NCBI GenBank assembly: GCA_963923455.1
Contig: CAWULT010000055.1
Coordinates: forward strand, 1 to 29,185
Direction: 5' to 3'
Length of the DNA: 29,185 bases
From: CAWULT01 sp963923455
Lineage (GTDB): Bacteria > Acidobacteriota > Vicinamibacteria > Vicinamibacterales > UBA2999
Position 1 is the first letter of the stretch. Every line of letters begins with the position of its first letter. The notes beneath the pieces are model-generated. The model worked only from the letters and a program-made list of their open reading frames with translations, was not told where the DNA came from and searched no databases. Positions 16,226 through 23,999 of the stretch are shown in pieces. Position numbers and translations under genes: made by a program.

Positions 16226-16951
16226 TCAACGCTTCGGGGGCCTCGACGGCCGGATCTCGATCCGGCTCGGCAGGCTCCGCGACGGGAACGTCAGCAGGCC
16301 GGCCACGGCCTGCGCCACGTCCTCCGGCTTGAGCGCCCAGTCCGACTTGTCACGGCTCATGCCGCCGCCGAACGCGGTATCGACCGAGCCCGGCAGCACG
16401 CAGGACACGCGGATGCCGTCGTGCCGCACCTCCTGCATCAGCGCGTCGCTGAACGCGTTGACGGCGGCCTTCGACGCGCAGTACGCGGCGCCGGTGGCGA
16501 ACGGCCCGGTCGACGACAGGCTGCTGATGTTGACGATCCACCCGCCGCCGCGCCTGCGCAGGTGCGGCAGCGCGGCCCGGCAGCACAGGAACATCCCCGT
16601 GACGTTGGTGCCGACGACGGCGTCCCAGTGCTCGATCGGCATGTCGGCCACGGGGGAGAAGATGCCGACGCCCGCGTTGTTGACGAGCACGTCGAGGCCG
16701 CCCAGCCGTCCCGCCACCGTCTCGAAGGCCGCATCCACCTCGGCCGGCACGCGGACGTCGGCGCGGACCGGCAGCACGTCGGGCCCGCTGCCAGCCGCGC
16801 TCAGGTCGGCGGCGGCGGCGCGCACCCCGTCGTCCGTGGTCCCGGTGATCGCCACCACGGCCCCCTCCGCACGCAATGCGCGGGCAATGGCCAGACCGAT
16901 GCCGCGCGACCCGCCCGTGACGACGGCAACCTTGCCGGCAAGTGCAGACAT
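16226..16951 (-). CDS. Short-chain dehydrogenase/reductase (FabG-like)
   Basis: The 241-residue classical SDR has TGGSRGIG at residues 12-19, NNAG in the fourth strand, the catalytic Ser in VNISSLSS, and YCASK as the YxxxK pair. It reduces or oxidises a carbonyl/hydroxyl substrate with NAD(P)H; a 3-oxoacyl-type or secondary-alcohol substrate is possible, but sequence alone does not decide. The start at 16951 gives the usual MSALAGKVAVVTGG and follows a TATTGT hexamer by 10 nt; an in-frame ATG at 16960 is less likely. It heads a three-gene unit with the 92-residue protein and the pseudokinase. Confidence 0.88.
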   Translation of the reverse strand: MSALAGKVAVVTGGSRGIGLAIARALRAEGAVVAITGTTDDGVRAAAADLSAAGSGPDVLPVRADVRVPAEVDAAFETVAGRLGGLDVLVNNAGVGIFSPVADMPIEHWDAVVGTNVTGMFLCCRAALPHLRRRGGGWIVNISSLSSTGPFATGAAYCASKAAVNAFSDALMQEVRHDGIRVSCVLPGSVDTAFGGGMSRDKSDWALKPEDVAQAVAGLLTFPSRSLPSRIEIRPSRPPKR

Positions 16952-16960
16952 GACTGTCAT

Positions 16961-16967
16961 TACAATA
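16961..16967. promoter_or_regulatory. Overlapping divergent -10 elements (TACAAT plus, TATTGT minus)
   Basis: Bases 16961-16966 read TACAAT on the plus strand, 10 nt before ATG 16977. Bases 16967-16962 read TATTGT on the minus strand, 10 nt before ATG 16951. The two hexamers share five base pairs, so polymerase could not occupy both at once. Neither start codon has a Shine-Dalgarno. No strong -35 is visible on either side. Confidence 0.45.
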
Positions 16968-16976
16968 CTTCAGCGA

Positions 16977-17825
16977 ATGCAGACGACCGTCGCCATCATC
17001 GGGGCTGGAGACCTGGGGGGCGCCCTGGCATGGGCACTGGCGGCCTCCGAGGACGTCGACCGGATCCTGCTGGTGGATCCCCTGGCCAAGGTGGCCGCCG
17101 GCAAGGCGCTCGACATTCAGCAGTCCGGCGCGATCAGCGGGTGGCACACGCGCCTCGACGGCACCGACGACGCCACCCGCGTCCAGGGAGCCGCGGTCTG
17201 CGTGCTGGCCGACAAGGCGGGGCCGCCCGCCTCGGAGTGGCAGGGTGAGGAGGGACTCGCCCAGGTGCGCCGGCTGCTGCCGCACCTGGGCGACGCGCCC
17301 ATCGTGGCGGCAGGGGCCGCGCAGGCGGATCTGCTGCTGACCGCGTGGCGGGAGCTCGGCGTCCCGCGCCGGCGCCTCCTCGGGTCGGCACCGGAAGCGT
17401 ACGCGTCGGCCGCCCGCGCCATCGTGGCGCTCGAGGCTCGTTGCTCCCCGACCGAGGTGATGCTGACGGTGCTCGGGGCTCCGCGCGGCTTCGTCATCCC
17501 CTGGAGCGAGGCGTCGATCGGCGGCTACTCGCTGGGCGTGGTGCTCGAGCAGGTGCAGCAGCTGCACGTGGACGCGGTGAGCCGGCGGCTCTGGCCGCCA
17601 GGACCGAGCGCGCTCGGCGCCGCGGCGGCGCACGTGGTCGCGGCGCTCGTGCGATCGTCGCGGCGGGCGTACAGCGTACTCACGGTGCTCGACGGCGAGT
17701 TCGGCGTCCGCCGGGCCGTCGGCGCGGTGCCCGCCCTCCTCTCGCCCGCCGGCATCGTCCGCACGCGGGAACCGCGGCTCAGCACGCGCGAGCGTGTGCA
17801 GCTGGAGACGGCCCTCGGCGCCTGA
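16977..17825 (+). CDS. Lactate/malate dehydrogenase-like protein, probably not catalytic as such
   Basis: The 282-residue protein is shorter than normal MDH (about 310). It keeps the NAD-binding Rossmann motif GAGDLGGALA and the Asp of VDP at the second strand, and the general LDH/MDH layout is intact. The catalytic His region, normally GGHGD, reads GAPRG, with no His in that loop. The substrate-binding Arg loop, normally with RkPGmsR, reads AGPPASEWQGEEG and lacks the Arg. The NPVD segment reads GAAQAD. It therefore probably lost malate/lactate activity and became a binding or regulatory protein, or acts on another substrate. It is divergent from the SDR operon. Confidence 0.75.
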   Translation: MQTTVAIIGAGDLGGALAWALAASEDVDRILLVDPLAKVAAGKALDIQQSGAISGWHTRLDGTDDATRVQGAAVCVLADKAGPPASEWQGEEGLAQVRRLLPHLGDAPIVAAGAAQADLLLTAWRELGVPRRRLLGSAPEAYASAARAIVALEARCSPTEVMLTVLGAPRGFVIPWSEASIGGYSLGVVLEQVQQLHVDAVSRRLWPPGPSALGAAAAHVVAALVRSSRRAYSVLTVLDGEFGVRRAVGAVPALLSPAGIVRTREPRLSTRERVQLETALGA

Positions 17826-17832
17826 TTCGGAT

Positions 17833-17838
17833 TACGAT
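17833..17838 (+). promoter_or_regulatory. Candidate -10 element (TACGAT) for the M28 peptidase
   Basis: TACGAT ends 8 nt before ATG 17847 with no Shine-Dalgarno, in the 21-bp gap after the MDH-like gene. The message would start almost at the ATG. It suggests the peptidase and the two CNNM genes form their own transcript. Confidence 0.35.
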
Positions 17839-17846
17839 CCAGCGGT

Positions 17847-19382
17847 ATGCGCCTGCTGGCCACGGCTGCGCTCCTCACGCTCGTCAGCCTCTCGGCCACG
17901 GCCGCCGACCCCGAGCCCTGGGGCATCCGTGCCGAGGATCTGCTGGGGCACATCCGCTACCTGGCCTCGGACGAGATGCGCGGCCGCGGCAACGGCTCAC
18001 CCGAGCTCACCCGGGCCGGCACGTACGTCGCGGAGCAGTTCGCGGCCGCCGGCCTCGAGCCGGGCGGCGAGGACCGCGGCTGGTTCCAGCCGTTCGAGCT
18101 GGTGGCGGGCCTCGACGTGGGGGCGCGGAACGGGGTGACGATCCGGCACCGCGGCACCACCATTGCGCTGGGGCTCGGCTCGAGCTACTACCCGCTGGCC
18201 GCGCCCGCGCGCGAGGTGACGGCAGGCCCGTCGGCCGAACTGACGAACCTGCCGATCGTGTTCGCCGGCTACGGCCTGGCGGTCTCCTCGGCCGGCTACG
18301 ACGACTACGGACGGGTCGACGTGTCCGGCAAGGCAGTGCTGGTCTTCAGCCACGAGCCGCAGGAGCAGAACGCGTCGAGCGTGCTCAACGGGGCCCGGCC
18401 GGTACCGCAGACGACCCTCCAGGCGAAGGCCGCGCTGGCGCGTCAGAAGGGCGCGAAGGTGCTGCTGGTGGTCTCCGACCCGTCGCACCGGGCCGATCAG
18501 GCCGACTACCGGCTGTTCGCGGCCGATCCCGACGCCGAAGACCACGGCATCCCGGTGCTGCGCGTCCGCCGCAGCGAGATGCAGCCGCTCATCGAGGCGT
18601 TCGGGCTCGACGGCGTCGCGCGCATGATCGACATGGACCTCGTGCCCCGATCGCGCGAGCTGGTGGGCGCCTCGCTCGATTACGTGGAGTCGCTGACGAA
18701 GAACCGCCGTACCGTGCGCAACGTGGTCGGCATCCTGCGCGGCAGCGACCCGGCGCGGGCCGGCGAGGCCATCGTGATCGGCGCGCACTACGACCACGTG
18801 GGCATCGGTGGCCGCCTGTCGGTGACCCCCGACCGCACCGGCGAAATCCACAACGGTGCCGACGACAACGCCTCCGGCACGGCGTCGATCATCGAAATCG
18901 CGCGGGCCGCCGCGCGCGCCAGGGCCCGGTTTCCCCGCACCCTGATCTTCGCCGCCTTCGCGGGCGAGGAGCGCGGCCTGCTGGGCTCGGCCCACTACGT
19001 CATGTCGCCGCCGGTGCCGGTCGCCGACACGGTCGCGATGTTGAATCTCGACATGGTCGGCCGGGCACGGGGCAGCGTCGACATCAGCGGCCTCGAGGAC
19101 GCGCCGTCGATGGAGGCCGACCTGGCGGCGGCCGCCGCCTCGTCGCCCCTCGACATCAAGCGGCAGGGACCGGGCGCGGGCCGCAGCGACGACTGGAACT
19201 TCCAGGCGCGTCGGGTCCCGGCGATCAACTTCTTCACGGGCTTCCACGGCGACTACCACCGGCCGTCCGACGACTGGGACCGCATCGACGCCGCCGGGAC
19301 GCAGCGCGTCGCCTCGCTCGCGCTGGAACTGGCCGCGCGCGTGGCCGCCAGGCCCGATCGGCCGGCGTTCGTCCGCCGCTGA
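17847..19382 (+). CDS. Secreted M28-family zinc peptidase with PA-like insert
   Basis: The 511-residue protein has an N-terminal signal peptide (MRLLATAALLTLVSLSATAA) and mature start near DPEPWG. Residues about 130-250 form a PA-type insert (VFAGYGLAVSSAGYDDYG, VDVSGKAVLVFSHEP). The C-terminal catalytic domain holds the two-zinc set: H314 in GAHYDH, D339 in NGADDNASG, E374-E375 in GEERG, D402 in NLDMVG and H471 in GDYHRPSDD. Such enzymes are periplasmic or secreted aminopeptidases or carboxypeptidases. All ligands are present, so it should be active. It is followed 9 bp later by the first CNNM gene. Confidence 0.92.
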   Translation: MRLLATAALLTLVSLSATAADPEPWGIRAEDLLGHIRYLASDEMRGRGNGSPELTRAGTYVAEQFAAAGLEPGGEDRGWFQPFELVAGLDVGARNGVTIRHRGTTIALGLGSSYYPLAAPAREVTAGPSAELTNLPIVFAGYGLAVSSAGYDDYGRVDVSGKAVLVFSHEPQEQNASSVLNGARPVPQTTLQAKAALARQKGAKVLLVVSDPSHRADQADYRLFAADPDAEDHGIPVLRVRRSEMQPLIEAFGLDGVARMIDMDLVPRSRELVGASLDYVESLTKNRRTVRNVVGILRGSDPARAGEAIVIGAHYDHVGIGGRLSVTPDRTGEIHNGADDNASGTASIIEIARAAARARARFPRTLIFAAFAGEERGLLGSAHYVMSPPVPVADTVAMLNLDMVGRARGSVDISGLEDAPSMEADLAAAAASSPLDIKRQGPGAGRSDDWNFQARRVPAINFFTGFHGDYHRPSDDWDRIDAAGTQRVASLALELAARVAARPDRPAFVRR

Positions 19383-19391
19383 CCCACGCGC

Positions 19392-20708
19392 ATGGTCGGG
19401 GCGGCCGTCCTCGTCGTCATCGCACTGATCGCCGTCAACGCCGTCTACGTGGCGGCCGAGTTCGCGGCGGTCAGCGTGCGCCGCAGCCGCGTCCGGCAGC
19501 TCGCCACCGACGGCAATCCGCTGGCGCGCTGGCTGCTGCCGCAGCTCGACTCGCCCGCCGCGCTCGACCGGTACATCGCCGCGTGCCAGATCGGCATCAC
19601 GATCTCCAGCCTGGTGCTCGGCGCCTACGCCCAGATGACGTTCGCGGTGTGGCTCGCGCCGTCGCTCACCGCCCTCACGGGCCTGCAGCCGCTCGCCGCC
19701 CGGTCGGCGGCCACGGTGGCCGTGCTGCTGCTGCTGACGGCGGCGCAGGTGATCTTCGGAGAGCTCGTCCCGAAGTCGCTGGCCCTGCAGTACCCGACGC
19801 CGACGGCGCTCTACACCCTGCCGGCGATGCTGCCGTCGCTGTGGGTGTACCGGCCGTTCATCACGTGGCTGAACGGCAACGGCCACGTGCTGCTGCGCCT
19901 GCTGGGCGCGCCGCCCCAGGCCCACCGCCACATCCACTCGCCGCAGGAGATCGAGCTGCTGATCGCCGAGAGCCGGGACGGCGGCCTGCTGGAGCCGGAC
20001 GAGCACCAGCGGTTGAAGCGCGCGCTGCGGCTGAACCTGCGGCAGGCGAAGCAGCTGATGGTGCCGCGTACGCGAACCTCCGCCCTCGACATCGACACCC
20101 CGCTGAACGAGGTGATCTCCGCGGTGGCGCTGAGCCCGTACTCGCGCCTGCCCGTGTACCGGGGCTCGCTCGACAACGTCGTCGGCGTCCTGCACACGAA
20201 GGACCTCGTGAAGTGGTTCGTCGCCGACGGCCCCTCGGCGACGCTGGCCTCGTTGATCCGCCCCGCCACCAGCGTGCACGAGAGCGTGACGGCCGACCGG
20301 CTGCTGCGCCGGCTCCGGGAGCGTCGGACGCACCAGGCTCTCGTCGTGGACGAGTTCGGCGGCACGTCCGGCATCGTCACGCTCGAGGACGTGCTGTCGG
20401 AGCTCCTCGGCAACGTCGGCGACGAGTTCAAGGCCGGCGACCCGGTGCCCGAGCCGCTGGCGGACGGCCGCTTCCGGCTGCCGGGTTCGATGACGGTGGA
20501 CGACGCCTCGAGCCTGCTGCGCGCGGAGTGGGACACGGACGCCACGACGGTTGGCGGCATGGTCACCGCGGCGCTCGGTCACCTGCCGGTGTCGGGCGAG
20601 ACCGTCACGATCGGCTCGTTCCAGTTCACGATCGAGCGGGCGGCCGAGCGCGCGGTCGACTGGGTGATCGCGACGCCACTCGCGCCCCCCTCGGCGGTGC
20701 CCGAATGA
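19392..20708 (+). CDS. CNNM/CBS-domain membrane protein (CorC/HlyC type), first of a tandem pair
   Basis: The 438-residue protein starts with three to four membrane helices of a CNNM (DUF21) domain: an N-terminal helix ending in NAVYVAAEFAAVSVRRSR, then residues 65-150. Two CBS repeats follow (MVPRTRTSALDID region; LVVDEFGGTSGIVTLEDVLSELLG), then a C-terminal CorC_HlyC domain. The family is linked to magnesium or cobalt efflux and is often mislabelled hemolysin. The CBS DEFGGTSGIVTLED motif is complete. Its stop overlaps the start of the second copy (ATGA). Confidence 0.9.
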   Translation: MVGAAVLVVIALIAVNAVYVAAEFAAVSVRRSRVRQLATDGNPLARWLLPQLDSPAALDRYIAACQIGITISSLVLGAYAQMTFAVWLAPSLTALTGLQPLAARSAATVAVLLLLTAAQVIFGELVPKSLALQYPTPTALYTLPAMLPSLWVYRPFITWLNGNGHVLLRLLGAPPQAHRHIHSPQEIELLIAESRDGGLLEPDEHQRLKRALRLNLRQAKQLMVPRTRTSALDIDTPLNEVISAVALSPYSRLPVYRGSLDNVVGVLHTKDLVKWFVADGPSATLASLIRPATSVHESVTADRLLRRLRERRTHQALVVDEFGGTSGIVTLEDVLSELLGNVGDEFKAGDPVPEPLADGRFRLPGSMTVDDASSLLRAEWDTDATTVGGMVTAALGHLPVSGETVTIGSFQFTIERAAERAVDWVIATPLAPPSAVPE

Positions 20709-22003
20709 GCGACGTCACGTTCGTCGTCGGCGTCATCACGGCCCTGGTACTGGCCAACGCGCTCTTCGTCGCGGCCGAGTTCGCGATCGTCGGCGCGCCG
20801 CGCGCGGCCATCGAGCACGCGGCCAGCCAGGGCAGCCGGCTGGCGCAACGCGTCGCCCGCATCCTGCACGACCCACGCCGGCAGGACCGGTTCATCGCCA
20901 CCACGCAGGTCGGCATCTCGATTGCCAGCGTCGGCCTGGGCATGTACGGCGAGCACGCGCTGGCCGTGTGGATCGAGGCCGCGCTGGCGCCGTTCGGCGA
21001 GAACCGCTGGGTGACGGTGCACTCGCTCGCGAGCGTCGGGGCGGTCGCACTGCTGACCTACGTGCACATCGTGATCGGCGAAATGGTGCCGAAGGCCCTG
21101 GCGCTGCAGCGCGCGCAGCGGACGGTGCTCTGGGTGTCGCCGGTGATCGAGGGCCTGCAGGTGGCCATCCTGCCGCTGGTCGTGTGGCTCAACGCCGCCG
21201 GCAACGGATTGCTGACGCTCATCGGCATCCGGCGCCAGGAGGTGGACGCCGAGCGCTACCACTCCACCGAGGAGCTGCAGCTCATCATCCAGGAGAGCCA
21301 GGAGGGCGGGCTGCTCCGCGGCGAGTCGGGCGCGCTGATGCGCGAACTGTTCGAGTTCGGCGACCTGACGGCGATCGAGGTGATGGTGCCGCGCGTCCGC
21401 CTCGTCGGGATCCCCGTGGGGACCGACGTCGACGAGCTGCGCGAGATCGTCCGCAGCGCCCCGCACACGCGCTATCCCGTCTACGCCGGCGATCTCGATC
21501 ACGTCATCGGCAGCATCCACGTCAAGGCGCTGCTGCGCCACTTCGTGGCGCGGCGTCCCGTGACCGCCAACGACGCCAGGCCGCTGCCCTACGTGCCGGC
21601 GACGACGCCCATCGACGAGGTGCTGTCGGCGATGCGCCGGCACCGGGCCCAGATGGCGGTGGTCATGGACGAGCACGGCGGGACGGCGGGCGTCGTGACG
21701 ATCGGCGACCTGTTCGAGGAGGTCGTCGGCGAGATCGAGGAGAACCGCGGTGACGAGCCGATCCGCCACGACGGGCCGGGACGGCTGATCGTCGACGGCA
21801 CCGTGCGGCTGCGCGATGCCGGAGAGGCGCTCGGCATGAACCTGGACCACCCGGACGTGCTGACGATCAGCGGCCTGGTGCTGACCGTGCTCGGCCGGCC
21901 GGCCGCCGCGGGCGACGTGATCGCCTGGGGGGGCGTGCGCGTCGAGGTGCACGCCGTCGCCGGGCGGGGCGTCGAGCAGGCGATCGTGACCAGGCTCGCC
22001 TAG
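20705..22003 (+). CDS. CNNM/CBS-domain membrane protein, second tandem copy
   Basis: The 432-residue paralogue has the same order: CNNM domain (N-terminal helix ending ANALFVAAEFAIV), two CBS domains (MVPRVRLVGIPVGTD; MAVVMDEHGGTAGVVTIGDLFEEVVGEIE) and a C-terminal CorC_HlyC domain. It differs substantially in sequence from its neighbour, so the duplication is old or the copies came from different sources. Two coupled copies suggest a heteromeric transporter; CNNM proteins are dimeric. The stop lies in a 4-bp convergent overlap with lipB, so no room remains for a terminator between them. Confidence 0.9.
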   Translation: MSDVTFVVGVITALVLANALFVAAEFAIVGAPRAAIEHAASQGSRLAQRVARILHDPRRQDRFIATTQVGISIASVGLGMYGEHALAVWIEAALAPFGENRWVTVHSLASVGAVALLTYVHIVIGEMVPKALALQRAQRTVLWVSPVIEGLQVAILPLVVWLNAAGNGLLTLIGIRRQEVDAERYHSTEELQLIIQESQEGGLLRGESGALMRELFEFGDLTAIEVMVPRVRLVGIPVGTDVDELREIVRSAPHTRYPVYAGDLDHVIGSIHVKALLRHFVARRPVTANDARPLPYVPATTPIDEVLSAMRRHRAQMAVVMDEHGGTAGVVTIGDLFEEVVGEIEENRGDEPIRHDGPGRLIVDGTVRLRDAGEALGMNLDHPDVLTISGLVLTVLGRPAAAGDVIAWGGVRVEVHAVAGRGVEQAIVTRLA

Positions 22004-22668
22004 GCCGGCGGCGCGGCGCCGATCGGCGTCCGTTCGAAGATCGCGCAGAAGTGCCGGATGATCGCGTCCTCGGCCTCGGCAATCGGCACGCCCCGTCCGC
22101 TGGCCCGCTCGAGCGACGTCACGCCGCGGTCGGAAATCCCGCACGGCACGATCAGGCGGAAGTGCTCCAGGGTGGTGCTGACGTTGAAGGCGAACCCGTG
22201 GCTCGTGATCCAGCGCGAGATGCGTACGCCGATCGCGCCGATCTTCTCCGCCCCCACCCACGTACCGGTCAGGCCCGCGATGCGCCCAGCCGCCACGCCG
22301 TAGTCGGCGCACACGCGGATCATCACCTCTTCGACGTCGCGCACGTAGCGGTGCACGTCCTGCCGGTCCGGCCGCAGGTCGAGGATCGGGTAGCCGACGA
22401 TCTGGCCGGGACCGTGATAGGTGACGTCCCCGCCGCGCCCGGTCTCGTGGACGGTGACGCCGAGCTCGGCGAGCCGGGCTGGCGTGGCCAGGATGTTCGA
22501 GCGGCCCCCGTCGCCCTTGACGCCCAGGGTGATCACCGGCGGATGCTGGAGCAGCAGCAGCTGGTCGGGCACGTGCCCGGCCCGGCGCTCCTCGACGAGC
22601 GACCGCTGCAGCGTGAGCCCCTCCTCGTAGCCGATCACGCCGAGGCGGCGGATCTGCAGCGGTCTCAC
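22000..22668 (-). CDS. lipB: Octanoyl-[carrier protein]:protein octanoyltransferase
   Basis: The 222-residue enzyme transfers octanoyl from acyl carrier protein to the lipoyl domains of E2 and related proteins, the first step of lipoate synthesis. It shows the GRGGDVTYHGPGQ motif, the catalytic Lys (K142 in EKIGAIGVRIS) and the catalytic Cys (C176 in IVPCGISDRGVTSLE). It starts at GTG 22668, overlapping the E2 stop (GTGA). Position after lpdA and E2 fits a lipoylation role. LipA, which inserts the sulfurs, is not in the window. Confidence 0.94.
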   Translation of the reverse strand: MRPLQIRRLGVIGYEEGLTLQRSLVEERRAGHVPDQLLLLQHPPVITLGVKGDGGRSNILATPARLAELGVTVHETGRGGDVTYHGPGQIVGYPILDLRPDRQDVHRYVRDVEEVMIRVCADYGVAAGRIAGLTGTWVGAEKIGAIGVRISRWITSHGFAFNVSTTLEHFRLIVPCGISDRGVTSLERASGRGVPIAEAEDAIIRHFCAIFERTPIGAAPPA

Positions 22669-23966
22669 AGCCGGCTGGCGTCGAACTGCTCGATGCCCCG
22701 CTTGAGGTCCGCCATGAAGTGATCGGCCACCGCGCCGTCGATCAGCCGGTGATCGAAGCCGAGCGTCAGGTAGGCCATCGTGCGGATCGCCAGCGTGTCG
22801 TCCACGACGACGGGGCGCTTCTCGACGGCGCCGACGCCGAGGATCGCCACCTGCGGCTGGTTGATGATCGGCAGCCCGAACTGGGCGCCGATCTGGCCGG
22901 GGTTCGTGATCGTGAACGTGCCGCCGTGCACTTCCTCGGGCCGCAACTGCTTCGCGCGGGCGCGGTCGGCCACGTCGAGGATCGCGCGGCTCAGCCCGGG
23001 CAGGTCCTTCGCGTCGGCCTGCCGGATGACCGGCACGATCAGGCCGGTCTCGAGCGCGACGGCGATGCCCAGGTTGATGTCGTGCTTGTAGACCACGTTG
23101 TCGCCGTCGAGCGACGCGTTGACGATCGGGAAGCGCCGCAGCGCGTCGAGGCAGGCCCGGGCGATGAACGTCATGAAAGTCAGCCTGACGCCAGCCTCCT
23201 CGTAGCGCGCCCTGTGGGCCTTCCGCAGGCCGTCGACGTGCGAGAAGTCCACGTGGAAGACCGTGTGCACGTGGGCCGACGTTCTCCGGCTGAGCACCAT
23301 GTGCTCGGCGATCTTGCGCCGGACGATCGACAGCGGCCGGACGTCGACCGGCTCGCCCGGCAGGTAGGCCGGCGGGCGCGCCACGGGTCGCTCGGGCGGC
23401 GCGGCCGCGGCGATGCGCCCCCCTTCGATGAAGTCGAGGATGTCCTGCTTGGTGACCCGACCGCTCAGGCCGGAGCCCGCGACGCGGGTGATGTCGATGT
23501 CGAACTCGTTCGCGATCCGGCGCACGAGCGGAGACGACCTGCTCCGGCGCAGGTCCTCACGCGTGGCGTCGCCGGGCCTGGCGGGCACGGCGCCGGGCGG
23601 CGCCGGCCTGCCGGAGGACGGGGCGGCTTCCGGACGGGGGGCGTGATGGGCCGCGGCCGCGGCCCTGGCGGCGGCCGCTGCGTGCGGTGTGGGCGCTTCC
23701 GGTGCGGCAGTCTCGTCGGCTGACTCGCCCTCGTGGCGGATCATCGCGACGACGCTGTCGACCGGCACCGTCTCGCCTTCGTGTACGGTGATGCTCGCCA
23801 GCACCCCCGCCGCCGGCGACGGGATCTCCGCGTCGACCTTGTCGGTCGAAATCTCGAACAGGGGCTCGTCGCGGTCGACCGAATCGCCCACCTTCTTCAT
23901 CCAGCGGACGATGGTTCCTTCGGCGATCGATTCCCCCATCTGGGGCATCAGCACGGGCGTCGGCAT
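22665..23966 (-). CDS. Dihydrolipoamide acyltransferase E2 of a 2-oxoacid dehydrogenase complex
   Basis: The 433-residue protein has one N-terminal lipoyl domain with the modified Lys in STDKVDAE (K43), an Ala/Pro-rich linker, an E3/E1-binding domain (SPLVRRIANEFDIDITRVAGSG, then VTKQDILDF) near residues 142-180, and the C-terminal catalytic domain. The catalytic domain ends with DHRLIDGA (HxxxDG) and QFDASRL. Which oxoacid is used (pyruvate, 2-oxoglutarate or branched-chain) cannot be fixed, since the E1 gene is missing; the MGESIAEGTIVRWMKKVGD start is common in the oxoglutarate/branched-chain types. It lies 33 bp from lpdA and overlaps lipB. Confidence 0.93.
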   Translation of the reverse strand: MPTPVLMPQMGESIAEGTIVRWMKKVGDSVDRDEPLFEISTDKVDAEIPSPAAGVLASITVHEGETVPVDSVVAMIRHEGESADETAAPEAPTPHAAAAARAAAAAHHAPRPEAAPSSGRPAPPGAVPARPGDATREDLRRSRSSPLVRRIANEFDIDITRVAGSGLSGRVTKQDILDFIEGGRIAAAAPPERPVARPPAYLPGEPVDVRPLSIVRRKIAEHMVLSRRTSAHVHTVFHVDFSHVDGLRKAHRARYEEAGVRLTFMTFIARACLDALRRFPIVNASLDGDNVVYKHDINLGIAVALETGLIVPVIRQADAKDLPGLSRAILDVADRARAKQLRPEEVHGGTFTITNPGQIGAQFGLPIINQPQVAILGVGAVEKRPVVVDDTLAIRTMAYLTLGFDHRLIDGAVADHFMADLKRGIEQFDASRL

Positions 23967-23999
23967 CGCGTGGCTCGGATTGGAGTGGGGCAGGCCGTC

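Noticed and set aside
17997..20582. Minus-strand open frame of 861 codons
   Set aside because: It is antisense to the intact M28 and CNNM genes, rich in Arg, Gln, Asp and His, and shows no domain; it is a high-GC shadow.
17345..22003. Plus-strand open frame of 1552 codons
   Set aside because: Only the part from 20705 (second CNNM protein) is real. The upstream part is Arg/Gly-rich and shadows the MDH-like, M28 and first CNNM genes.
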